54,115 nt of DNA from contig JAHZMC010000082.1 of NCBI GenBank assembly GCA_022599515.1, positions 1 to 54,115 of the forward strand, read 5' to 3'. Of the stretch, positions 35,457 through 45,842 are shown piece by piece. Position 1 is the first letter of the stretch, and every line of letters begins with the position of its first letter. The DNA comes from Betaproteobacteria bacterium (GTDB lineage Bacteria; Pseudomonadota; Gammaproteobacteria; Burkholderiales; Methylophilaceae). Both the position numbers and the translations under genes were made by a program. The notes under the pieces are model-generated. The model saw only the letters and a program-made list of their open reading frames with translations, made no database searches and was not told where the DNA came from.

Positions 35457-37004
35457 ATGTGTGGAATTATAGGGGTTGTAGGTAAAAATCCAGTCAATCA
35501 ACTGTTGTATGACGGTTTGTTAGTGTTGCAGCACCGTGGTCAAGATGCTGCCGGCATTGTTACTTGTGATGGCAATACGTTTTTTATGCACAAAAGCAAC
35601 GGTTTGGTGAAAGACGTATTTCAAACGCGCCATATGCGGAGCTTGATTGGTAACGCAGGTATTGCACATGTTCGCTACCCAACAGCTGGTTCATCTAGCG
35701 CCGCTGAAGCGCAACCATTTTATGTCAATTCACCATTCGGCATTGTGCTTGGACATAACGGTAATCTAACGAATTCTGAAGAATTAAAGTCAGAAATATT
35801 TAAGCAAGATTTACGGCATATTAATACGACTTCAGATTCTGAAGTACTGCTCAATGTGTTGGCACATGAAATCGAAAAAACTTCTAAAAGTGCAGTGTTA
35901 AATAATGATATGGTTTTTGATGCAGTTGCCAATGTACATCGTCGTTGCAAGGGCGCTTACGCCGTTGTTGCGATGATTGCTGATTTTGGCTTGCTTGCTT
36001 TCCGTGACCCGCATGGGATTAGACCGCTGGTTATCGGTAAAATGGAAACTGAAAAAGGCACGGAATATATTGTTGCATCAGAAAGTGTTGCATTAGATGT
36101 GCTTGGATTTACCATGATGCGCGATGTGGAGCCTGGAGAGGCTGTCTTTATTGATATGGATGGTAATTTGTTCAGTAAGCAGTGCGCTAAAAACCCACAA
36201 TTAACACCTTGTATTTTTGAATATGTCTATTTGGCCAGGCCTGACTCTTTAATTGATGGCGTTTCCGTTTATCAAACGCGCCTTGATATGGGCGCTAGTC
36301 TGGCAGAGAAAATTAAACGGGAATGGGGTCATCTCGATATTGATGTTGTGATTCCTATTCCAGACACCAGTCGCCCAAGTGCGCTACAAGTTGGTATTGC
36401 GTTAGGCTTGGAGTACCGTGAGGGATTTATTAAAAACCGCTACATTGGCCGTACATTTATTATGCCTGGCCAAGCCCTGCGTAAAAAATCAGTTCGTCAA
36501 AAATTGAACCCAATTAAAGTTGAGTTTGAAGGCAAAAATGTATTGTTAATTGATGACTCTATTGTGCGTGGTACAACGTCAAAACAAATCGTGCAAATGG
36601 CACGCGATGCGGGTGCTAGAAAAGTGTATTTTGCTTCTGCAGCACCGCCAGTACGTTTTCCTAACGTGTATGGTATTGATATGCCAAGCCGTGATGAACT
36701 GTTAGCGACAGATAGAACAGACCAACAAATTTGTGATGAAATTGGTGCAGATGGCTTGATTTATCAAGACTTGCAAGCGCTAGAAGATAATGTGTTGGCA
36801 TTAAATCCTAATATCAAAGATTTTGATTCTAGCTGTTTTGATGGCCATTATGTGACAGGTGATGTGGATGTCGCTTATCTAAGTCGCATTGAATCATTAC
36901 GCCGTGATTCAACTCAAACAACAAGACCGCCTAACTCAACCACCCAGATGGATTTAAATTTAGTGGGTAGCGAGGATGATGAATTTGCGGCACAAGCAAC
37001 TTGA
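35457..37004 (+). CDS. purF: Amidophosphoribosyltransferase
   Basis: PurF makes phosphoribosylamine from PRPP and glutamine, the first step of purine synthesis. The 515-residue product begins [10 protein letters not shown], so after Met removal Cys is the N-terminal nucleophile and no propeptide is present. The glutaminase domain shows [23 protein letters not shown] and [13 protein letters not shown]. The phosphoribosyltransferase domain has [20 protein letters not shown]. Length and motifs match the proteobacterial enzyme. It sits between cvpA and metZ as in other Betaproteobacteria and Pseudomonads. Confidence 0.98.
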   Translation: MCGIIGVVGKNPVNQLLYDGLLVLQHRGQDAAGIVTCDGNTFFMHKSNGLVKDVFQTRHMRSLIGNAGIAHVRYPTAGSSSAAEAQPFYVNSPFGIVLGHNGNLTNSEELKSEIFKQDLRHINTTSDSEVLLNVLAHEIEKTSKSAVLNNDMVFDAVANVHRRCKGAYAVVAMIADFGLLAFRDPHGIRPLVIGKMETEKGTEYIVASESVALDVLGFTMMRDVEPGEAVFIDMDGNLFSKQCAKNPQLTPCIFEYVYLARPDSLIDGVSVYQTRLDMGASLAEKIKREWGHLDIDVVIPIPDTSRPSALQVGIALGLEYREGFIKNRYIGRTFIMPGQALRKKSVRQKLNPIKVEFEGKNVLLIDDSIVRGTTSKQIVQMARDAGARKVYFASAAPPVRFPNVYGIDMPSRDELLATDRTDQQICDEIGADGLIYQDLQALEDNVLALNPNIKDFDSSCFDGHYVTGDVDVAYLSRIESLRRDSTQTTRPPNSTTQMDLNLVGSEDDEFAAQAT

Positions 37005-37024
37005 TATGATCAACCAAAACAAAC

Positions 37025-37053
37025 TTGACATTAGTTTGGATTGAGCGTTAAAT
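37025..37053 (+). promoter_or_regulatory. Consensus-like promoter in the purF-metZ gap
   Basis: A perfect -35 (TTGACA, 37025-37030) is followed after 17 bp by TTAAAT (37048-37053). A transcript would start near 37060 and meet the terminator at 37138-37177, giving an RNA of about 115 bases unless it reads into metZ. Confidence 0.55.
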
Positions 37054-37124
37054 AAAAGTGCGCTGATTTGAGTGGCTAAAATTAAAAAAAGCCTAACTCA
37101 GCTTGCGAGCGCAATATAAATTCT

Positions 37125-37177
37125 GCTAAAGCGAGACAAAAAACCCGTTTTAGCCAATATGCTAATGCGGGTTTTTT
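37125..37177 (+). terminator. Strong terminator with an overlapping alternative stem, upstream of metZ
   Basis: AAAAAACCCG (37138-37147) pairs with CGGGTTTTTT (37168-37177); an inner TTAGC/GCTAA stem extends it. Upstream GCTAAAGCG (37125-37133) can instead pair with CGTTTTAGC (37146-37154), with one G-U pair. That stem encloses the terminator's 5' arm and uses its last two bases, so the two folds compete. metZ begins 33 bp after the T tract. The site ends purF transcripts and could act as an attenuator for metZ. Confidence 0.7.
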
Positions 37178-37209
37178 CACGCTTAGATTAATATAATGAA
37201 GAGAAGTAT

Positions 37210-38391
37210 ATGAATAAAAAATACCATCCAGATACATTAAGCGTCCGCGCTGGAAATGCGCCAACTGCGTTAGGCGAAAACTCAGAAGCAATCTTTTTGA
37301 ACTCTAGTTTTAGGTTTGAAAGTGCAGCACAAGCGGCTGCCCGATTTAGTGGAGAAGAGCTTGGCAATATCTACTCACGCTTTACCAATCCAACGGTGAC
37401 GGCATTCCAAGATAAATTGGCAGCAATGGAGGGTGCTGAGCAATGTGTGGCAACGGCTAGCGGCATGTCTGCCATTTTGGCCTGTGTGATGGGATTGTGT
37501 TCAGCAGGCGACCATGTGGTGGCATCGCAAAGTATTTTTGGCACGTCAGTACAGCTATTTACCAATATATTAAAGCGCTGGGGTTTAGAGGTGACGCTAG
37601 TATCATTAACCGATATTACTGCTTGGCAAACAGCCATCACGCCGAAAACAAAATTGTTTTTTGCAGAAACGCCATCGAACCCATTAACAGAAGTGTGCGA
37701 TATTCAAGCCTTGGCTGACATTGCACACCATGCAGGTGCCTATTTAGTCGTAGATAATTGCTTTTGTACGCCAGTGATTCAGCGACCATTAGCATTAGGC
37801 GCTGATATTATTATTCATTCAGCTACCAAATATATTGACGGACAAGGACGTTGTTTAGGCGGTGCAGTGCTTGGTTCAAAAACGCTAATGGAGCCTGTTT
37901 ACGGTTTTTTACGCACAGCAGGCGTCACCATGAGTGCGTTTAATGCTTGGGTGTTTTTAAAAGGGTTGGAAACATTGCCAATTAGAATGGAGGCGCATGC
38001 GCGTAAAGCATTGGCATTAGCCACTTGGTTAGAAGCGCAACCGCAAGTTACACGCGTCTTTTATCCTGGATTGAAGTCACATCCACAGCATGCTTTGGCG
38101 ATGCAGCAGCAAAGTAGTGGTGGGGGTATTGTCAGTTTTGAAGTAAAGCCAAAAAATGGTCAAACAGAACAAGAGGCGGCATGGGCATTGATTGATGCAA
38201 CAGAAATGATTTCGATTACGGCGAATCTAGGTGATGCAAAAAGCACGATTACACACCCCGCAACTACCACCCATAGTCGCGTGAGCAAAGAGGCGAGGGC
38301 TGCTTCTGGTGTTAAGGATGGTCTAATTAGAATCGCGGTTGGTTTAGAACATGAGGATGATTTAAAAGCGGATCTTGCGTTATTGACGTAA
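37210..38391 (+). CDS. metZ: O-succinylhomoserine sulfhydrylase
   Basis: MetZ makes homocysteine directly from O-succinylhomoserine and sulfide with pyridoxal phosphate. The 393-residue protein is a Cys/Met-metabolism PLP enzyme, with YSRFTNPTVTAFQDKLAAME, then ATASGMSAILACVMGLCSAG, and the cofactor Lys in IIHSATKYIDGQGR. The C-terminal ITHPATTTHSRVSKEARAAS is also typical. Sequence and the purF-metZ order favour MetZ over MetB or MetC. The ribosome site GAAGAG is 7 bases before the ATG. TATAAT at 37192-37197 lies too near the start for an ordinary leader and has no good -35. Confidence 0.93.
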   Translation: MNKKYHPDTLSVRAGNAPTALGENSEAIFLNSSFRFESAAQAAARFSGEELGNIYSRFTNPTVTAFQDKLAAMEGAEQCVATASGMSAILACVMGLCSAGDHVVASQSIFGTSVQLFTNILKRWGLEVTLVSLTDITAWQTAITPKTKLFFAETPSNPLTEVCDIQALADIAHHAGAYLVVDNCFCTPVIQRPLALGADIIIHSATKYIDGQGRCLGGAVLGSKTLMEPVYGFLRTAGVTMSAFNAWVFLKGLETLPIRMEAHARKALALATWLEAQPQVTRVFYPGLKSHPQHALAMQQQSSGGGIVSFEVKPKNGQTEQEAAWALIDATEMISITANLGDAKSTITHPATTTHSRVSKEARAASGVKDGLIRIAVGLEHEDDLKADLALLT

Positions 38392-38420
38392 TCTAATCGC
38401 CATATGATGGCATTGATTTT

Positions 38421-38448
38421 AAAACGGGGCTTTAGGCCCCGTTTTTTT
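38421..38448 (+). terminator. Rho-independent terminator after metZ
   Basis: AAAACGGGGC (38421-38430) pairs perfectly with GCCCCGTTTT (38436-38445) across a TTTAG loop and runs into seven T. It marks the end of the block that began at trpF. Confidence 0.93.
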
Positions 38449-38582
38449 ATGGTAATAATTGCTTAAAAGACTGCCTTAGCAACGTAAACATGCTAAAATT
38501 TTATAGATTAATATACTTATAAAATGCGCTTATAAAAAGCGGTTGTTTTATACAAAAAAACGGAACAACTACGGAATAAATC

Positions 38583-41147
38583 ATGGATCAATTCGCAAAA
38601 GAAACCCTGCCGATTAGCTTAGAAGATGAAATGCGTCGTTCTTATCTTGATTACGCAATGAGCGTGATTGTGGGCAGGGCATTACCAGATGTGCGAGACG
38701 GATTGAAGCCTGTTCATAGGCGCGTGTTGTTTGCGATGCATGAGTTGGGTAATGACTACAACAAGCCGTATAAAAAATCAGCGCGTATTGTTGGTGATGT
38801 GATTGGTAAATACCATCCGCATGGCGATACAGCGGTGTATGACACTATTGTTCGTATGGCGCAGGATTTCTCGTTACGCTATATGCTGGTTGATGGTCAA
38901 GGTAACTTCGGTTCTGTGGATGGAGATAACGCAGCGGCGATGCGGTATACCGAAATCCGTATGGCAAAAATTGCCCATGAGCTATTAGCGGATATTGAAA
39001 AAGAAACAGTTGATTTTGGTCCAAACTATGATGGCTCAGAAAATGAACCACTCATTATGCCAGCGCGTATACCGAATTTACTGATTAATGGTAGTTCGGG
39101 TATTGCGGTGGGGATGGCGACTAATATTCCGCCGCATAATTTAAATGAAGTGTTAGCTGCTTGTTTGGCGTTACTAGAAAATCCAGAAACAACAATCGAC
39201 GAGTTGATTGATTTAATTCCTGCGCCTGACTTTCCGACGGCGGGCATTATTTACGGAACGATGGGTGTAAAAGAGGGTTATCGCACAGGTCGTGGACGTG
39301 TCGTGATGCGCGGTCGCACCCACTTTGAAGACATGGATAAAGCGGGCAATCGCCAATCAATCATTATTGATGAGCTGCCATATCAAGTCAATAAAAAGAC
39401 CTTGATTGAGAAAATCGCTGAGCTGGTTAATGATAAAAAAATAGAAGGTATTTCTGACTTGCGTGATGAGTCAGATAAATCTGGTATGCGCGTTGTGATT
39501 GAGTTGAAGCGTGGCGAAGTGCCAGAAGTTGTGTTGAATAATCTATACAAACAAACGCAATTGCAAGATACGTTTGGCATGAATATGGTGGCGCTGTTAG
39601 ATGGTCAGCCGCAGTTGTTAAATCTTAAGCAGATTCTTGAGGCATTTTTACGTCATCGACGTGAAGTCATTACGCGTAGAACCGTGTTTGAATTAAGAAA
39701 AGCCCGCGATCGTGGTCACGTCTTAGAAGGTCTTGCAGTCGCATTAGCCAATGTGGATGAAATGATTGCGATTATTAAAGCCGCACCAACGCCACCAGAA
39801 GCAAAAGAAAAGTTGATGGAACGTGCATGGACATCACCAGTGGTAGAGGAGATGTTGAAGCGTGCGGCAATGGAAGCTTCACGTCCAGAAGGCTTATCAG
39901 TCGACTTTGGTTTGACGCCAAATGGCTACAAACTTTCTGGAGTACAAGCGCAAGAAATTCTACAAATGCGTTTGCAACGCTTAACCGGTTTAGAGCAAGA
40001 TAAAGTAGTTAACGAATATAAAGAAGTGATGGATGTGATTGCTGATTTATTAGATATTTTGGCCAATGCAGCGCGCGTAACAGCGATGATTAAAGATGAA
40101 CTGACTGAGATTGGTAAAGGATTTGGTGATAAGCGTCGGAGTGAGATTGTTGAAAATGCGCAAGATTTGTCATTAGAAGACTTAATTACGCCGCAAGATG
40201 TAGTGGTGACGTTGTCGCATACAGGTTATGTGAAATCACAGTTGTTAGAAGAGTATCGCGCACAAAAACGCGGTGGTCGTGGCAAGCAAGCGGCACCGAC
40301 AAAAGAAGATGATTTTATCGATAAATTATTCATAGCGAATACGCATGACTATATTCTTTGCTTCAGTAGCTTAGGCCAGGTCTACTGGTTAAAAGTATAC
40401 GAAGTGCCGCAAGGTAGTCGAATTGGGCGCGGCAAGCCGATTGTTAATTTATTCCCATTGGCGGAAGGTGAGAAAATTAACGCAATCTTGCCAGTGAAAG
40501 AGTTTACTGAAAATGAATTCATTTTCATGACAACAGCTAAAGGTACTGTTAAGAAAACAGCGTTAACGGAATTTAATAAACCACGTAAATCAGGCATCAT
40601 CGCGATTAAACTAGATGAAGGCGATTACCTAATCGGCGCTGAAATTACGAATGGTAACAATGATATTGTCTTGGTTTCTGATGCTGGTAAAGCAGTCTGG
40701 TTTAGCGAGGGTGATGTACGTCCAATGGGTCGCGCAACACGTGGTGTGCGTGGTATGAAACTGGCTGCTGGACAACAAGTGTTGTCATTGTTGATTGCAG
40801 ATGATGATCAGCAATCGGTATTGGTTGCGACGGAAAACGGCTATGGAAAACGCACAATATTGTCTGATTTCCGCCACTCAGGTCGTGGTACGCAAGGCGT
40901 AAAAGCGATTGCAATTAGTGAGCGTAATGGTAAAGCAATTGCTGCACGATTAGTGAGCGCCGATGATGAAATTATGTTGATTACCACTGGTGGCGTGCTT
41001 ATTCGTACGCGTGTAAAAGAGATTCGTGATATGGGCCGTGCGGCGCAAGGTGTCACATTGATAAACTTGGGTGCAGGTGAAAAATTGTCTGGCCTCGAAA
41101 AAGTGGTTGAATCTGACGATGATGGTGATGAAGAAGATGGTGAATAA
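38583..41147 (+). CDS. gyrA: DNA gyrase subunit A
   Basis: GyrA cuts and rejoins DNA in the gyrase tetramer that introduces negative supercoils. The 854-residue protein has the catalytic Tyr122 in [11 protein letters not shown]. The quinolone-determining region is [20 protein letters not shown], with Thr83 and Asp87 in E. coli numbering. The C-terminal beta-pinwheel contains the GyrA box (QKRGGRGKQ), which distinguishes it from ParC. The acidic tail ([11 protein letters not shown]) is common in the family. It is followed after four bases by serC, an arrangement conserved in Beta- and Gammaproteobacteria. Confidence 0.98.
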   Translation: MDQFAKETLPISLEDEMRRSYLDYAMSVIVGRALPDVRDGLKPVHRRVLFAMHELGNDYNKPYKKSARIVGDVIGKYHPHGDTAVYDTIVRMAQDFSLRYMLVDGQGNFGSVDGDNAAAMRYTEIRMAKIAHELLADIEKETVDFGPNYDGSENEPLIMPARIPNLLINGSSGIAVGMATNIPPHNLNEVLAACLALLENPETTIDELIDLIPAPDFPTAGIIYGTMGVKEGYRTGRGRVVMRGRTHFEDMDKAGNRQSIIIDELPYQVNKKTLIEKIAELVNDKKIEGISDLRDESDKSGMRVVIELKRGEVPEVVLNNLYKQTQLQDTFGMNMVALLDGQPQLLNLKQILEAFLRHRREVITRRTVFELRKARDRGHVLEGLAVALANVDEMIAIIKAAPTPPEAKEKLMERAWTSPVVEEMLKRAAMEASRPEGLSVDFGLTPNGYKLSGVQAQEILQMRLQRLTGLEQDKVVNEYKEVMDVIADLLDILANAARVTAMIKDELTEIGKGFGDKRRSEIVENAQDLSLEDLITPQDVVVTLSHTGYVKSQLLEEYRAQKRGGRGKQAAPTKEDDFIDKLFIANTHDYILCFSSLGQVYWLKVYEVPQGSRIGRGKPIVNLFPLAEGEKINAILPVKEFTENEFIFMTTAKGTVKKTALTEFNKPRKSGIIAIKLDEGDYLIGAEITNGNNDIVLVSDAGKAVWFSEGDVRPMGRATRGVRGMKLAAGQQVLSLLIADDDQQSVLVATENGYGKRTILSDFRHSGRGTQGVKAIAISERNGKAIAARLVSADDEIMLITTGGVLIRTRVKEIRDMGRAAQGVTLINLGAGEKLSGLEKVVESDDDGDEEDGE

Positions 41148-41151
41148 TTAG

Positions 41152-42222
41152 ATGAAGAAAATCTATAACTTCTCAGCTGGACCTGCGGTTTTGCCACCTT
41201 CTGTATTGAAGCGTGCTCAGACAGAAATGTTAGACTGGCATGGTAGCGGTATGTCTGTGATGGAAATGTCGCATCGTGGCAAAGAGTTTTTAAGTATTCT
41301 AGCTAAGACTGAAGCCGACTTTCGCACTTTGTTGAATGTACCCAATAACTATAAAGTATTGTTTTTGCAAGGTGGTGCAATTGCTGAGAATGTGATGATT
41401 CCACTCAATTTGCTCAATGGTAAACGAGCCGATTATGCAATTACAGGTAGCTGGAGTCAGCGCAGTGCAAAAGAGGCGAAGGCGCTAGGTAATATTGATG
41501 TTGTGACCAATACTGAGCCTTTTACCCATGTGCCTGATTTTTCCAATTGGACATTGAATAAAGATGCCGCTTATCTGCATATTTGCACCAATGAAACAGT
41601 CAATGGCATAGAGTTTGATGGTTTGCCAGATGCTGGCAATGTGCCAATTGTAGCGGATATGTCTTCTCATATCTTATCGCGCCCTGTAGACGTATCAAAA
41701 TATGGCGTTATCTATGCTGGCGCGCAAAAAAACATCGGCCCAGCAGGTTTGTGTCTTGTTGTCGTTAGAGAGGATTTGCTGGATCAAGCATCACCGCTAA
41801 CGCCAGGTGTTTTTCACTGGAAAGAACAAGCTGAAAACCATAGCATGGTGAATACGCCGCCAACCTATGGTATTTATATGGCCGGTTTAGTATTTGAGTG
41901 GTTGTTGGAACAGGGCGGTGTTGTAGCGATTGAGCAGCAAAATATTGCTAAAGCAGCATTGTTATATGATTATATTGATTCAACTGATTTCTATATCAAT
42001 CAAGTTGCTATTAAAAATCGCTCGCGGATGAATGTGCCATTTTTCTTAAAAGATGAAAGCTTCAATGATGCTTTTACAGCAGGCGCTGAAGCAGCGGGTT
42101 TATTGCAGTTAAAAGGTCATCGCTCTGTTGGCGGTATGCGCGCTAGTATTTACAATGCAATGCCATTAGAAGGTGTGCAAGCATTGGTTGATTATATGCA
42201 AGCATTTGAAAATTCACATTAG
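41152..42222 (+). CDS. serC: Phosphoserine aminotransferase
   Basis: SerC converts 3-phosphohydroxypyruvate and glutamate to phosphoserine, and also acts in pyridoxal phosphate synthesis. The 356-residue class V aminotransferase begins [20 protein letters not shown]. It has [17 protein letters not shown], the cofactor Lys in [20 protein letters not shown], and [20 protein letters not shown] near the end. All expected motifs are present. It lies 4 bp after gyrA and 13 bp before pheA, so it probably shares a transcript with pheA, hisC and aroG. Confidence 0.98.
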   Translation: MKKIYNFSAGPAVLPPSVLKRAQTEMLDWHGSGMSVMEMSHRGKEFLSILAKTEADFRTLLNVPNNYKVLFLQGGAIAENVMIPLNLLNGKRADYAITGSWSQRSAKEAKALGNIDVVTNTEPFTHVPDFSNWTLNKDAAYLHICTNETVNGIEFDGLPDAGNVPIVADMSSHILSRPVDVSKYGVIYAGAQKNIGPAGLCLVVVREDLLDQASPLTPGVFHWKEQAENHSMVNTPPTYGIYMAGLVFEWLLEQGGVVAIEQQNIAKAALLYDYIDSTDFYINQVAIKNRSRMNVPFFLKDESFNDAFTAGAEAAGLLQLKGHRSVGGMRASIYNAMPLEGVQALVDYMQAFENSH

Positions 42223-42235
42223 GTAAAATCTTTAG

Positions 42236-43318
42236 ATGACTGATTTGTTGAAACTATTTAGAGAAAAAATTGACGCAATTGATGCGCAATTGCTGCAGCT
42301 TGTTAATGAGCGGGCGAAGCTCGCGCGTGAAATAGGCCATGTGAAAGAAGATGGTGTTATTTATCGCCCTGAACGCGAAGCGCAAGTGTTGCGCACCATG
42401 CAAGCGAATAATGAAGGCCCACTCTCTAACGAAGCAGTTAGCAATATCTTTCGCGCTGTCATGTCAAATTGTCGTGCCTTAGAAAAAGAACTTTCCATTG
42501 CTTTCCTAGGACCACTTGGCACTTATACAGAAGAAGCGGCGCTGAAACAATTTGGCCAAGGCCGCAATGCGATTGTTTGTGGCACAATTGACGAAGTATT
42601 TAGAACATTAGAAGCTGATCAAGCTGATTATGCAGTTGTCCCTGTTGAGAACTCGACAGAAGGTGCAGTTGGATTGACGTTAGATTTATTGCTTTCAAGC
42701 AAGTTGAAAATATGTGGTGAAGTGACGCTACCTATTCACCATTGTTTATTGTCAAAACAAACAGATATTAGTCAAATCTCTCACGTTTTTTCCCATGGAC
42801 AATCGCTTTCTCAATGTCACGAATGGTTAAATAGAACCTTGCCGATGGTGCAACGAGAAGCGGTAACCAGCAATGCCTATGCAGCGCAAATGATTCATGA
42901 TTTAGTGGCGACCGATGGCACATTTGCTGCAGCGATTGCGAGCAAGCGTGCAGCAGAGTTATTTAATCTCAATATTTTGGCTGAAAACATAGAAGATGAT
43001 CCTAAAAACACAACGCGCTTTTTAGTTTTAGGTAAACATGACGTTGCAGCTTCAGGCAAAGACAAAACCTCACTAGCCTTAAGCACAAAAAACAAACCTG
43101 GTGCTATGTTTGATTTGTTGGAACCGCTATCGCGTCATGGTGTCAGTATGACTAAGCTAGAGTCCAGACCTTCAAAACAAGGTTTATGGGATTATGTGTT
43201 TTATATTGACATTGAAGGGCATCAGACGGATTCAAAAGTGGCTACAGCGATAGCTGATCTAACGCAGCGTGCTTCTGTTGTTAAAGTGCTCGGCTCTTAT
43301 CCTGTCGCTATTGTTTGA
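42236..43318 (+). CDS. pheA: Bifunctional chorismate mutase/prephenate dehydratase
   Basis: This enzyme turns chorismate to prephenate and then to phenylpyruvate for phenylalanine synthesis. The 360-residue protein has an N-terminal AroQ chorismate mutase (about 1-85; FREKIDAIDAQLLQLVNERA). A prephenate dehydratase domain follows (about 90-270; FLGPLGTYTEEAALKQFG, VPVENSTEGAVGLTLDLLL, and NTTRFLVLG). It ends in a C-terminal ACT domain (NKPGAMFDLLEPLSRHGVSM, with TKLESRP). The ESRP motif in the ACT domain is where phenylalanine binds in feedback-regulated enzymes, so end-product control is likely. Confidence 0.97.
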   Translation: MTDLLKLFREKIDAIDAQLLQLVNERAKLAREIGHVKEDGVIYRPEREAQVLRTMQANNEGPLSNEAVSNIFRAVMSNCRALEKELSIAFLGPLGTYTEEAALKQFGQGRNAIVCGTIDEVFRTLEADQADYAVVPVENSTEGAVGLTLDLLLSSKLKICGEVTLPIHHCLLSKQTDISQISHVFSHGQSLSQCHEWLNRTLPMVQREAVTSNAYAAQMIHDLVATDGTFAAAIASKRAAELFNLNILAENIEDDPKNTTRFLVLGKHDVAASGKDKTSLALSTKNKPGAMFDLLEPLSRHGVSMTKLESRPSKQGLWDYVFYIDIEGHQTDSKVATAIADLTQRASVVKVLGSYPVAIV

Positions 43319-43359
43319 TCGAAATTGCGCTCTATTTTTCTAACGATTATTAACTATCT

Positions 43360-44469
43360 ATGACTTTATCCTCTAATCTTGCTCCATCTTATATTAGCGC
43401 CATCGCACCTTATCAAGGCGGCAGACCTATTTCTGAAATTGCTCGTCAATTTGGTATCGATGAAGCTGATATTATTAAATTAGCATCGAACGAAAATCCG
43501 TTAGGTATTAGTCCTAAAGCGCAGATGGCAATTGATGATTCGCTATTGGATATCGCGCGTTATCCTGATGGCAATAGTTTTGCTTTACGTGAAGCGGTCA
43601 GTCAAAAATTCAATGTCGCGCCAATGCAGATTGTGTTTGGTAATGGCTCAAATGATATTTTAGAGTTATCTGCACGTGCCTTTTTGCAAGTAGGTGATGA
43701 GGTTATTTACTCACAGCATGCTTTTGCTGTCTATTCATTGGTTACGCAAGCGGTTGGTGCAACAGGCGTTGTGGTACCAGCGAAAGCATTTTCGCATGAT
43801 TTAGATGGATTTTTAAAAGCAATTACACCTAAAACGCGTTTAATTTTTATTGCAAACCCGAATAACCCAACGGGTACGTTAATCGACAAAGTAAGCTTGA
43901 AAGCCTTTCTAAAACAAGTGCCTAGCAATGTATTGGTTGTGTTGGATGAAGCTTATGATGAGTATTTGTCAGCAGATAATAAATCGGAAGCGATAGCGTG
44001 GTTAGCTGAATTTGATAACTTGATTATTTCTCGCACCTTTTCTAAAGCTTATGGTTTAGCTGGTTTGCGTGTTGGCTTTGGCTTAATGCACGCGGATGTC
44101 GCTGATATATTAAACCGAGTAAGGCAGCCATTTAACGTGAACTCTCTTGCGCAAGCCGCGGCAGTCGCTTCATTGGCTGATGATGATTTTGTCGCAAAAA
44201 GCTATGCTGCTAATCAAGCGGGCATGTTGCAATTGACGCAAGGTCTTGATAATTTAGGTTTGCAGTATATTAAGTCTTACGCAAACTTTATTAGTTTTGC
44301 TATTAAAAATGCTGCGACAGTGAATCAACAGCTATTACAGCACGGTATTATTGTGCGGCCAATCGCTAATTATGAGATGCCTGATTATTTACGGGTTAGT
44401 ATAGGACTATTTTCTGAGAACCAGCGCTTTTTAGAAGCGCTCGCAACAATTGTAAAAGACAATGACTGA
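43360..44469 (+). CDS. hisC: Histidinol-phosphate aminotransferase
   Basis: HisC transfers amino groups in histidine synthesis; the copy in aromatic amino-acid clusters often acts on phenylpyruvate or hydroxyphenylpyruvate as well. The 369-residue class I/II aminotransferase has IKLASNENPLGISPKAQMAI, the substrate loop IANPNNPTGTLID, and the cofactor Lys229 in SRTFSKAYGLAGLRVGFGL. The position between pheA and aroG makes an aromatic aminotransferase role plausible (inference). Its last eight bases overlap the aroG start, pointing to coupled translation. Confidence 0.93.
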   Translation: MTLSSNLAPSYISAIAPYQGGRPISEIARQFGIDEADIIKLASNENPLGISPKAQMAIDDSLLDIARYPDGNSFALREAVSQKFNVAPMQIVFGNGSNDILELSARAFLQVGDEVIYSQHAFAVYSLVTQAVGATGVVVPAKAFSHDLDGFLKAITPKTRLIFIANPNNPTGTLIDKVSLKAFLKQVPSNVLVVLDEAYDEYLSADNKSEAIAWLAEFDNLIISRTFSKAYGLAGLRVGFGLMHADVADILNRVRQPFNVNSLAQAAAVASLADDDFVAKSYAANQAGMLQLTQGLDNLGLQYIKSYANFISFAIKNAATVNQQLLQHGIIVRPIANYEMPDYLRVSIGLFSENQRFLEALATIVKDND

Positions 44470-45544
44470 ATACGAGAAACGAAAACTAGATAAGCTGGCA
44501 ACGGATGATGTTCGCATTGTCGAAATTAAAGCGTTAACTAAACCTGCGCAGATTATTGAAAAACTAAAAGAAAGTGATGTCAGCACAGAGAATATACTCG
44601 CAACGCGAGCGGCTATTCATCGCGTGTTACATGGTGAAGATGATCGTCTGCTTGTGGTCGTTGGGCCTTGTTCTATTCATGACACAAAAGCTGGTTTAGA
44701 GTATGCAAAGCGTTTATTGGCTGTCCGTCAGCATTTATCGGATGATTTGTTGATGGTGATGCGCGTCTATTTTGAAAAGCCAAGAACAACGGTTGGTTGG
44801 AAGGGGTTAATCAACGACCCGCATTTGGACGGTAGTTATGACATCAATCTAGGCTTAGAAAAAGCCCGTCAATTTTTATTAGATGTGAATGAGTTAGGCA
44901 TGCCAGCGGGTATGGAGTTCTTAGATACGATAACGCCACAATACACCGCAGATTTAGTCAGTTGGGGTGCAATCGGCGCGCGGACAACCGAATCACAAGT
45001 GCATAGAGAATTAGCTTCTGGTTTATCTTGCCCAGTTGGTTTTAAAAACGGGACCGATGGCGGCGTTGGTGTGGCGATTGATGCGATTAAAACAGCGAGT
45101 AGCCCACACCGCTTTTTATCGGTAACTAAAGAGGGAGAGTCTGCCATTATTGTCACCACAGGGAATGATGATTGCCATGTGATTTTACGTGGGGGTAAAG
45201 CGCCAAATTATGCTGCAGAACATATTAATGATGTCAGCGCACAGTTAGAAAAAGCAGGTTTATCACCTAAGATTATGATTGATTGCAGTCATGCCAATAG
45301 TCAGAAAAAGTTTGAGCAACAAATCAATGTGGCAGATGATATTGCAGCACAAATCATCAATGGGGATAACCGTATTGCAGGTGTGATGCTAGAGTCGCAT
45401 TTGAAAGCAGGCAAACAAGCACATACGCCAGGTTGTGAGCTTGTGTATGGACAGTCGATTACCGATGCTTGTCTCGGTTGGGAAGACACAGAAGTCGTTT
45501 TAAATAACTTGGCTGATGCTGTTAGAAAGCGTAGGCTACAGTAA
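44462..45544 (+). CDS. aroG: 3-Deoxy-7-phosphoheptulonate synthase (class I, AroG-like)
   Basis: The enzyme condenses PEP and erythrose 4-phosphate to DAHP, the first step of the shikimate pathway. The 360-residue protein follows the E. coli AroG/AroF/AroH pattern: LLVVVGPCSIHDTKAGLEYA, then RVYFEKPRTTVGWKGLINDP, and GAIGARTTESQVHRELASGL. SHANSQKKF and ESHLKAG follow, and the metal-binding Cys and His residues are in place. By eye it is nearest AroG, but which amino acid inhibits it is not determined by sequence alone. It overlaps hisC by eight bases and ends the serC-pheA-hisC-aroG run. Confidence 0.95.
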   Translation: MTEYEKRKLDKLATDDVRIVEIKALTKPAQIIEKLKESDVSTENILATRAAIHRVLHGEDDRLLVVVGPCSIHDTKAGLEYAKRLLAVRQHLSDDLLMVMRVYFEKPRTTVGWKGLINDPHLDGSYDINLGLEKARQFLLDVNELGMPAGMEFLDTITPQYTADLVSWGAIGARTTESQVHRELASGLSCPVGFKNGTDGGVGVAIDAIKTASSPHRFLSVTKEGESAIIVTTGNDDCHVILRGGKAPNYAAEHINDVSAQLEKAGLSPKIMIDCSHANSQKKFEQQINVADDIAAQIINGDNRIAGVMLESHLKAGKQAHTPGCELVYGQSITDACLGWEDTEVVLNNLADAVRKRRLQ

Positions 45545-45733
45545 TAATTTATGTTGTATCTAAGCGTTAGTTATAGGTGTTTTTTGGTACGAAATGCTTA
45601 GTTGTTTTAGCATCATGAAAATCACTAGCATGAACTCATTGTAGCTTGCAGGGCTGAATTGAAACCATTGCGTACTATAAGGCTCTTAATTAAGTGCATC
45701 GTTTTGAGGCTAATTAAATTCAAGGAGATTATT

Positions 45734-45805
45734 ATGTGGACAACACCAGCAGCAACAGAAATGCGTTTTGGCTTTGAAGTTACAATGTATGTAATGAATA
45801 AGTAA
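45734..45805 (+). CDS. pqqA: PQQ precursor peptide PqqA
   Basis: PqqA is the ribosomal peptide whose Glu and Tyr side chains are cross-linked to become pyrroloquinoline quinone. The 23-residue frame starts at ATG 45734 after an AAGGAG ribosome site and reads MWTTPAATEMRFGFEVTMYV, then MNK. It contains the invariant E-x3-Y pair (Glu15, Tyr19). The length and the MW..P start are typical. The gene lies just before pqqB, with a terminator between that would keep pqqA mRNA in excess over pqqBCDE. The 189 bp upstream show no promoter hexamers with good spacing. Confidence 0.96.
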   Translation: MWTTPAATEMRFGFEVTMYVMNK

Positions 45806-45813
45806 TTTCTTAT

Positions 45814-45842
45814 AAAGACCGTTGAACGAAACGGTCTTTTTT
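45814..45842 (+). terminator. Terminator/attenuator between pqqA and pqqB
   Basis: AAAGACCGTT (45814-45823) pairs perfectly with AACGGTCTTT (45830-45839) across a six-base loop, followed by T. Partial read-through would give abundant pqqA message and less pqqBCDE, matching the precursor-to-enzyme need known in other PQQ producers. Confidence 0.9.

Noticed and set aside
37082-37177. tRNA-like or known riboswitch in the metZ leader
   Set aside because: No cloverleaf or T-loop text is present, and no known riboswitch core could be matched by eye; only the terminator and a competing stem are supported.
40841-41197. 118-codon minus-strand frame at the end of gyrA
   Set aside because: Serine-rich shadow of the acidic gyrA tail; crosses into serC without any ribosome site.
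45545-45733. Sigma70 promoter for pqqA (TTGAAA ... TATAAG near 45659-45681)
   Set aside because: The spacer would be only 11 bp; no other pair with acceptable spacing was found.
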